From a virus: a stretch of 30,732 nucleotides of DNA. Under the pieces are notes generated by a model. It made no database searches. It was not told the origin of the DNA and was given only the letters and a program-made list of their open reading frames with translations. This document shows positions 25,530 through 30,732 of the stretch, piece after piece. Location: IMG/VR virus record IMGVR_UViG_3300042868_004620, positions 1 through 30,732 of that record; one strand, given 5' to 3'. The translations under genes and the position numbers were made by a program. Positions within the stretch are counted from its first letter, which is position 1, and every line of letters begins with the position of its first letter.

Positions 25530-25964
25530 ATGAGCAAAAGCGAAGAACTGTTAAAGAACTTGGAACACCATTTACCGGCTGTTCCGGTGGCTCCTATTAC
25601 TGCAGAAGTAAAACAGGATAGGGAGATTGAGGACGATTACAAATTTTCGCGCGAGACATATAAGGACCTCGTGGATAAGTCGAATAAGGCAATTGATGGT
25701 ATGATGGAACTTGCGTTACAGTCGGAACATCCACGCGCATTCGAGGTACTCAGCAATATGCTCAAGAACACTTCCGACATGACGGATAAGCTCATGGCAC
25801 TTCAGAAGCAGAAGAAGGAAGTCAAGAAGAAAGAAAAAGGCGAAGTTCCGACGGGTCCCACTGGTAGTGTGACAAACAACAATGTGTTTCTGGGTTCCGT
25901 TACAGATTTACAGAAACATTTAATGTCTCAAACTCTCGAAAAGAATGTCACAAATGCACCTTAA
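25530..25964 (+). CDS. 16: Terminase small subunit gp16
   Basis: A 144-aa homolog of T4 gp16 (164 aa), the DNA-recognition and regulatory subunit of the packaging motor. The central helical hairpin is clear: 'FSRETYKDLVDKSNKAIDGM', then 'QSEHPRAFEVLSNMLKNTSD', then a Lys-rich stretch (KQKKEVKKKEKG). Its 3' end overlaps gene 17 by 20 nt, typical of this pair. Confidence 0.92.
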   Translation: MSKSEELLKNLEHHLPAVPVAPITAEVKQDREIEDDYKFSRETYKDLVDKSNKAIDGMMELALQSEHPRAFEVLSNMLKNTSDMTDKLMALQKQKKEVKKKEKGEVPTGPTGSVTNNNVFLGSVTDLQKHLMSQTLEKNVTNAP

Positions 25965-27555
25965 AAATGCTGAGATGGGGTACCTCGGTAACCCGATGGT
26001 CAAGCGTGATGGCGTTCAACAGCAATTCACGAATGAGGAAGTAAACGAGTACCTCAAGTGCATGAAGGACCCGATTTACTTTGCAAAGAAGTATGTGAAG
26101 GTAATTTCTCTGGATCGAGGCTTGGTTCCATTTAAACCTTATTCGTATCAGGAAAAAATGTTTAGCCATTTTACTGATAATAGATTTTCCATTGTTCTTG
26201 CGTGTCGCCAGTCGGGTAAGTCAATTAGCTCGGTCATCTACATTCTTTGGTACGCAGTATTCCAACCCGACAAGACAATCGCAGTCCTTGCCAATAAAGG
26301 TTCGACGGCGCGTGAAATGTTGGCACGTATTACTCTTGCGCTTGAAAACCTTCCATTCTTTCTACAACCGGGCTGTCGCGCCTTGAATAAGGGTTCAATC
26401 GAGTTTAGTAACAACTCGCGCATCATTGCCGCGGCAACCTCTGGATCTTCGATCCGCGGTCTTTCCATCAATCTATTGTTCCTGGATGAATTTGCCTTTG
26501 TTGAAAATGCAGCAACCTTTTATACCTCAACATACCCAGTAATTACATCGGGTACTACATCCAAGGTCATTATTACCTCTACGGCAAACGGTGTCGGGAA
26601 TACATTCCACCGTCTTTGGGAGAGTGCGGTTCAAGGAGTCAGTGAGTACAAACCGTTTCGCGTGGACTGGTTCGACGTTCCGGGACGCGACGAGAAATGG
26701 AAAAATCAGACAATTGCCAACACATCGCCGCTGCAATTCGAGCAAGAGTATGGTAATTCCTTTCACGGAACAGGCTCAACGTTGATTAATGCCGAGAATC
26801 TTCTTGCATTAAAATCTGAGCCCGCAATCTATACTCAGAACAATGTAAAGGTCTATGAGAAACCTATCTCCGACCATCGTTACGTGATGACGGTAGACGT
26901 GGCAAAGGGAAGAGGACAGGACTTTTCTACCTTTACCATCTTCGATGTTTCGGTGCAGCCATTCTATACCGTGTGCACATTCAGAGACAATCTCATGTCA
27001 CCGCTGTTGTTTCCGAATGTGATCTATAAGTATGCAAAGAACTATAACAATGCGTATGTCGTGGTCGAATCGAACGACCAGGGATCCGTGGTATGTAATG
27101 GTCTCTATTATGACCTAGAGTATGAGAATATGTTTGTGGAATCCATCGTGAAGCATGGAGCCATCGGTATTACCACCACAAAGAAAACAAAACGTATTGG
27201 TTGCAGTAACCTCAAGGATCTTATCGAACAAAAGAAACTAAAGGTCGTGGATCCAGACACCATTTCAGAGTTAAGCACCTTTGTTGAGGACGGTAGCTCA
27301 TATGAAGCATCCGACGGCAACCATGATGATACCGTAATGACTCTCGTGCTGTTTGCGTGGTTTGTGGCAACCGATTTCTTTATCAACATGTCCGACATTA
27401 ATCTGAAGCATATGCTCTATTCAGATAGACTCAAAAACATTGAGGACGAACTTGTTCCGGTCGGTTACTTTTCGGCAGTTGAAGATACAAAACCAAAATA
27501 CACCGTCGAAGGTGGAGAGGTCTGGACTCAGTCGTATAATACCGGATTGTTCTAA
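25945..27555 (+). CDS. 17: Terminase large subunit gp17 (packaging ATPase-nuclease)
   Basis: A 536-aa homolog of T4 gp17 (610 aa). The N-terminal ATPase has Walker A CRQSGKS at 87-93 and Walker B LLFLDEF at 177-183. The C-terminal RNase H-fold nuclease has its acidic residues at Asp318 (TVDVAKGRGQD), Glu375 (VVVESNDQG) and Asp461/Asp462 (NHDDTVMT). It translocates genomic DNA through the portal and cuts concatemers at headful. The start overlaps gene 16 by 20 nt; an in-frame ATG at 25954 is the alternative. Only a weak AAAAG is upstream, so coupling to 16 is likely. No truncation or intein seen. Confidence 0.96.
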   Translation: MSQMHLKNAEMGYLGNPMVKRDGVQQQFTNEEVNEYLKCMKDPIYFAKKYVKVISLDRGLVPFKPYSYQEKMFSHFTDNRFSIVLACRQSGKSISSVIYILWYAVFQPDKTIAVLANKGSTAREMLARITLALENLPFFLQPGCRALNKGSIEFSNNSRIIAAATSGSSIRGLSINLLFLDEFAFVENAATFYTSTYPVITSGTTSKVIITSTANGVGNTFHRLWESAVQGVSEYKPFRVDWFDVPGRDEKWKNQTIANTSPLQFEQEYGNSFHGTGSTLINAENLLALKSEPAIYTQNNVKVYEKPISDHRYVMTVDVAKGRGQDFSTFTIFDVSVQPFYTVCTFRDNLMSPLLFPNVIYKYAKNYNNAYVVVESNDQGSVVCNGLYYDLEYENMFVESIVKHGAIGITTTKKTKRIGCSNLKDLIEQKKLKVVDPDTISELSTFVEDGSSYEASDGNHDDTVMTLVLFAWFVATDFFINMSDINLKHMLYSDRLKNIEDELVPVGYFSAVEDTKPKYTVEGGEVWTQSYNTGLF

Positions 27556-27566
27556 ATCCTTCTATT

Positions 27567-27574
27567 TATAAATA
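27567..27574 (+). promoter_or_regulatory. T4-type late promoter (TATAAATA) before gene 18
   Basis: Exact late core in the 79-nt gap between 17 and 18. The predicted start near 27580 gives a leader of about 55 nt with a GAGGA ribosome binding site at 27623-27627. It likely drives the strongly expressed sheath and tube genes. Confidence 0.75.
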
Positions 27575-27634
27575 GATCATTGAACATCCGTATTATTACA
27601 ACCTTATAACTCAAAATTTGACGAGGACAAACTA

Positions 27635-29296
27635 ATGGCATTCCAAGTATCACCAGGAGTTCAGGTTCAAGAAATTGACCTAACAAACGTCGTACCAGCA
27701 GTATCCACCTCTATCGGTGGCTATGCAGGTGCTTTCAGCTGGGGACCAGTTGAGGAAATCCGTACAATCGGTTCTGAAAAAGAACTCGCATCTGTATTCG
27801 GCGTTCCTTATAAAACTGACACCGCAGTTTCACAATCATTTTTAACAGCAGCTTCATTCTTGAAGTATGCTACGGCACTCAAGGTCGTTCGCGCAGTTGA
27901 AACAACCGCAAAGAACGCAACATCTGGTAACCTCGGAGCTTCCGGCGTACAGATTAAAAACCGTGATCAATACGATTCAAGCTTCTCCGGCGAAGAATCA
28001 GCAGTTGGCTCATGGGGTGCAAAATACCCAGGAACATTAGGTAACTCGCTCAAGGTTTCAGTTTGCCCACATTCAGCTACAAGTGGGACCACTGCTTTTT
28101 CTACTTGGGCTTACGTTGATCAATTTACTGCTCAACCGGACGTCGATGAATTCCATATTGTCATCGTCGATGAAGACGGTCTCTGGACCGGTACTTCTGG
28201 AACGATTCTTGAGAAATATGAATTTGTTTCGACCGTTTCAGACGCAGTCAAGGAAGACGGTTCAACAAATTACTACAAGAACGTACTGAATAACAATTCA
28301 AAGTATGTGTGGTATCTTAAAGCTGATTCGGCCCTTATTGGTAGTTCTGCCGACGATGCAGTTGTTAATTACAGCCTTACCGGCGGTACCGATGTTACTG
28401 TTGTTGCTTCTTCAGTAAATACAGCTCTGGAACTCTTCAGAGATGCAGAAACCGTTGATGTCAACCTCCTCTTTGCAGGAGCCGATGCCGATGGTGCAAC
28501 CGACATTGCCGCAAAACTTTGCGATATTGCAAACAGCCGTAAGGATCTTCTTGTATTCCTTTCTCCTCCAATCGAGGCTTCGGTTGGTACCGCAACTCCA
28601 GCAGATGACGTAAGAGATTGGGCAGCAGATGCTCAAGATACTACCTACGGCAATAGCTCATATGCTGTATACGATTCAACCGCTCTCAAAATCTACGATA
28701 AGTATTCCGATACCTACCGTTGGATTCCAGCTTGCGGTCACGTTGCAGGTCTTTGCGCCAATACCGATCAGGTTGCCGATGCTTGGTTCTCACCAGCAGG
28801 TCTCAACCGCGGACAGCTCCTCGGCGTTACCAAGCTTGCTTACAATGCAAAACTTGCCGACCGTGATGCTCTCTACAAAGCAAGCGTAAATCCGATTGTT
28901 TCGTTCCCAGGTCAGGGCACCATCCTCTTTGGTGACAAAACTGGTCTTACCAAGCCATCGGCATTCGACCGCATTAATGTTCGTCGCCTCTTCATTGTTC
29001 TTGAAAAGGCAATTGCTACCGCTGCTAAATTTCAGCTGTTTGAATTCAATGATGAATTCACACGTGCAATGTTTCGCAATATGGTTGAGCCATTCCTCCG
29101 TGACGTTCAAGGTCGCCGTGGTCTCACCGACTTCTTGGTTGTATGTGATACCACAAACAATACTGCAGAAGTTGTCGACCGCAATGAGTTCCGTGCTGAA
29201 ATCTATATCAAGCCAGCACGTTCGATCAACTACATCACCCTGAGCTTCATTGCTACCCGCTCTGGTGTTCAGTTCTCTGAGCTGGTTGGTAAATAA
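27635..29296 (+). CDS. 18: Tail sheath protein gp18
   Basis: A 553-aa contractile sheath subunit. The N-terminus 'FQVSPGVQVQEIDLTNVV', then GGYAGAFSWGPVEE, is diagnostic of T4-type sheaths, as is the C-terminal 'FRAEIYIKPARSINYITLSF'. The middle third is the variable surface part; the protein is shorter than T4 gp18 (659 aa), as in marine relatives. GAGGA lies 7 nt before the ATG, and a late promoter is upstream. Contraction of this sheath drives the tube through the cell envelope. Confidence 0.96.
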   Translation: MAFQVSPGVQVQEIDLTNVVPAVSTSIGGYAGAFSWGPVEEIRTIGSEKELASVFGVPYKTDTAVSQSFLTAASFLKYATALKVVRAVETTAKNATSGNLGASGVQIKNRDQYDSSFSGEESAVGSWGAKYPGTLGNSLKVSVCPHSATSGTTAFSTWAYVDQFTAQPDVDEFHIVIVDEDGLWTGTSGTILEKYEFVSTVSDAVKEDGSTNYYKNVLNNNSKYVWYLKADSALIGSSADDAVVNYSLTGGTDVTVVASSVNTALELFRDAETVDVNLLFAGADADGATDIAAKLCDIANSRKDLLVFLSPPIEASVGTATPADDVRDWAADAQDTTYGNSSYAVYDSTALKIYDKYSDTYRWIPACGHVAGLCANTDQVADAWFSPAGLNRGQLLGVTKLAYNAKLADRDALYKASVNPIVSFPGQGTILFGDKTGLTKPSAFDRINVRRLFIVLEKAIATAAKFQLFEFNDEFTRAMFRNMVEPFLRDVQGRRGLTDFLVVCDTTNNTAEVVDRNEFRAEIYIKPARSINYITLSFIATRSGVQFSELVGK

Positions 29297-29312
29297 TCTT
29301 AACATTTAATTA

Positions 29313-29318
29313 AAGGAG
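29313..29318 (+). promoter_or_regulatory. Strong ribosome binding site for gene 19
   Basis: AAGGAG 9 nt before the ATG at 29328. It is one of the best Shine-Dalgarno matches in the window, fitting a protein needed in many copies. Confidence 0.8.
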
Positions 29319-29327
29319 AATAAACAC

Positions 29328-29858
29328 ATGGCTATTCTAGGAATTAATGACTTTAAGTCAAAACTAGTAGGTGGTGGAGCCCGCAATAATCTTTTCAAGG
29401 TTACCTGCAACTTCCCTGCTTATGCTGCCGGAAACGTAGAGCTTTCGGCATTCATGATCAAGGCGGCTCAGCTTCCTTCATCAATCATCAACCCAATCAC
29501 TATTCCATTTCGTGGACGCCAAATGCAAATTGCAGGCGACCGCGTATTCGAAGCGTGGGGTATTACCGTCATCAATGATACCAACATGGAAATCCGTAAC
29601 TCTTTTGAGCGTTGGATGTCCGGTATCAATGGTAATGCACTGAACACCGGTCGTTCAAATCCAGCCGACTACACCGTAGATATGGCGGTTGAACAACTCA
29701 ACAAAGCGGGTGAAGTAACAAAGCGTTACGACCTCCGTGGTGTTTTCCCAACAACCGTATCTGCAATCGATCTGAGCTATGACTCGGAAAATACAATTGA
29801 AGAATTCGGCGTAGAGCTCCAGATGCTCTATTGGGAATCTGCTCAATCAACAGTCTAA
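29328..29858 (+). CDS. 19: Tail tube protein gp19
   Basis: A 176-aa homolog of T4 gp19 (163 aa), which stacks in rings to form the inner tail tube through which DNA passes. Recognised by 'NNLFKVTCNFPAYAAGN', 'AAQLPSSIINPITIPFRGRQ', 'VFEAWGITVINDTNMEIRNS' and 'YDLRGVFPTTVSAIDLSY'. It follows the sheath gene by 31 nt and has its own strong ribosome binding site; a hairpin terminator lies just downstream. Confidence 0.95.
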   Translation: MAILGINDFKSKLVGGGARNNLFKVTCNFPAYAAGNVELSAFMIKAAQLPSSIINPITIPFRGRQMQIAGDRVFEAWGITVINDTNMEIRNSFERWMSGINGNALNTGRSNPADYTVDMAVEQLNKAGEVTKRYDLRGVFPTTVSAIDLSYDSENTIEEFGVELQMLYWESAQSTV

Positions 29859-29865
29859 TTATTTG

Positions 29866-29873
29866 GATAAATA
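29866..29873 (+). promoter_or_regulatory. Weak late promoter-like GATAAATA before gene 20
   Basis: Seven of eight bases match the late core. The predicted start (about 29879) falls at the foot of the following hairpin, so any transcript would begin with that stem-loop. It is uncertain whether this is a working promoter. Confidence 0.35.
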
Positions 29874-29876
29874 AAC

Positions 29877-29908
29877 AACAGGGGAGGAGTCATTCCCTCC
29901 CCTGTTTT
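29877..29908 (+). terminator. Rho-independent terminator after gene 19
   Basis: A perfect 11-bp stem: AACAGGGGAGG (29877-29887) pairs with CCTCCCCTGTT (29896-29906) around an 8-nt loop. It is GC-rich and ends in a short TTTT run (29905-29908). It separates the sheath-tube unit from the portal gene. The T run is short, so partial readthrough is possible. Confidence 0.85.
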
Positions 29909-29927
29909 ATTCAACCCAACATATAAT

Positions 29928-30732
29928 ATGGAATTTTTCGGATGGAAATTTGAAAAACTCAGCGATGCTGAGAAACGCAAGAAGATTGCAGAACAACCAG
30001 TTTCTTTTGTGCCCGCAAGCTCGGAGGACGGTTCCACTGCGATTGCCGCCGGAGGTTACTATGGTCAGTATCTCGACCTTGATGGAGATGCAGCAAAGAC
30101 GGATGTTGATTTAATCCGCAAGTATCGTATTGCAGCTGAACAGCCCGAGTGCGACCAGGCAATCGATGATATTGTCAATGAAGCTATTGTCGGAGACCAT
30201 GACGATGTTCCGGCACACCTTAACTTGGACCGTCTGGAACAGCCGGCTTCAATTAAGAAACTAATTCGTGGGGAGTTTGATCACCTCTGTAAATTACTCA
30301 ATTTCAGTAATAATGGTCAGGACATATTCCGTAGATGGTACATTGATGGACGTTTGTTCTATCATATGATCATTGATGAAAACCAACCCGACGCGGGTAT
30401 TCAAGAACTGCGGGCGGTTGATGCACTTCGTATCCGTAAGGTCCGTGAAATTAAAGAAGAAATGGACCCAAAGACGGGTGCCAAAATCATTAAGAATCTT
30501 GATGAGTATTACCTCTACCAGGATGGCGGTCTTCAGAAGTCGGACATTGGGCTCAAGATTAATAAGGATGCAATCTGTTATGTGCCATCTGGTATTCTTG
30601 ATGCGACCCGTAAGCGTGTTCTGTCTCCGCTCCATAAGGCAATCAAGCCCGTGAATCAACTGCGCATGATGGAAGACTCATTGGTCATCTATCGTCTTGC
30701 ACGTGCTCCGGAACGCCGTATTTTCTACATTG
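29928..30732 (+). CDS. 20: Portal protein gp20, 3' partial
   Basis: An ATG at 29928 opens a frame that stays open to the window edge (268 codons plus one base). The product starts MEFFGWKFEKLSDAEKRKK and contains 'DVDLIRKYRIAAEQPECDQA', 'IDDIVNEAIVGD', 'YIDGRLFYHMIID' and, at the edge, 'MEDSLVIYRLARAPERRIFY', the classic conserved block of T4-like gp20. The portal dodecamer sits at the packaging vertex, nucleates head assembly and is the channel for the terminase. T4 gp20 is 524 aa, so about half the gene is present. There is no Shine-Dalgarno sequence; a terminator hairpin precedes it. Confidence 0.96.
   Translation, partial: MEFFGWKFEKLSDAEKRKKIAEQPVSFVPASSEDGSTAIAAGGYYGQYLDLDGDAAKTDVDLIRKYRIAAEQPECDQAIDDIVNEAIVGDHDDVPAHLNLDRLEQPASIKKLIRGEFDHLCKLLNFSNNGQDIFRRWYIDGRLFYHMIIDENQPDAGIQELRAVDALRIRKVREIKEEMDPKTGAKIIKNLDEYYLYQDGGLQKSDIGLKINKDAICYVPSGILDATRKRVLSPLHKAIKPVNQLRMMEDSLVIYRLARAPERRIFYI

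Overview
The window is part of the late structural region of a T4-like myovirus (a contractile-tailed phage of the T4 supergroup, of the kind common in aquatic samples). The right half has the conserved T4 order of neck, tail-completion, terminase, sheath, tube and portal genes (13-14-15-16-17-18-19-20), and T4-type late promoter motifs (TATAAATA or one-base variants) lie in front of gene groups. Every supported gene is on the + strand. The host cannot be named: there are no tRNAs and no host-like metabolic genes in the window.

Layout. (i) 1-1502: a 5'-truncated glycosyltransferase with a GT25-like and a GT2-like half. (ii) 1577-17232: a fibre block of four collagen-like tail fibre or adhesin genes (1594, 2032, 615 and 798 aa). 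They are made of Gly-X-Gln triplets interrupted by small globular modules, and three of the four end in a peptidase S74 intramolecular chaperone. The block also holds a small conserved phage gene and the decayed remains of another. (iii) 17237-21741: small accessory virion-type genes. These are two paralogous 121/124-aa proteins, a Gly-rich gp38-like adhesin, a 128-aa conserved phage protein, a fifth collagen-like fibre with S74-type domains at both ends, a Cys-bearing repeat protein and two very small proteins. (iv) 21761-30732: the core neck/terminase/tail/portal module, with a sixth collagen-bearing gene inserted between 14 and 15. The portal gene runs off the right edge.

How the parts work together. 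Genes 13, 14 and 15 close the head-tail joint, 16 and 17 package DNA through the portal (20), and 18 and 19 form the contractile sheath and inner tube. The left part probably supplies host-recognition structures. Three fibres begin with the same short N-terminal motif, which suggests one common attachment point. Their middles and tips look shuffled, with near-identical DNA blocks shared between genes. The glycosyltransferase could modify host glycans, phage glycans or the Thr-rich collagen fibres; the sequence alone does not decide.

The most unusual signals are these. Several late promoters sit so close to start codons that, on T4 spacing, the mRNAs would be leaderless or nearly so. One fibre carries an S74-like domain at its N-terminus as well as its C-terminus. 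A 128-nt block with a single mismatch is shared by two fibre genes about 9.9 kb apart. The collagen tracts use Gln in nearly every Y position and almost no proline. I found no CRISPR array, IS element, tRNA or integrase. No gene-free gap exceeds 190 bases.
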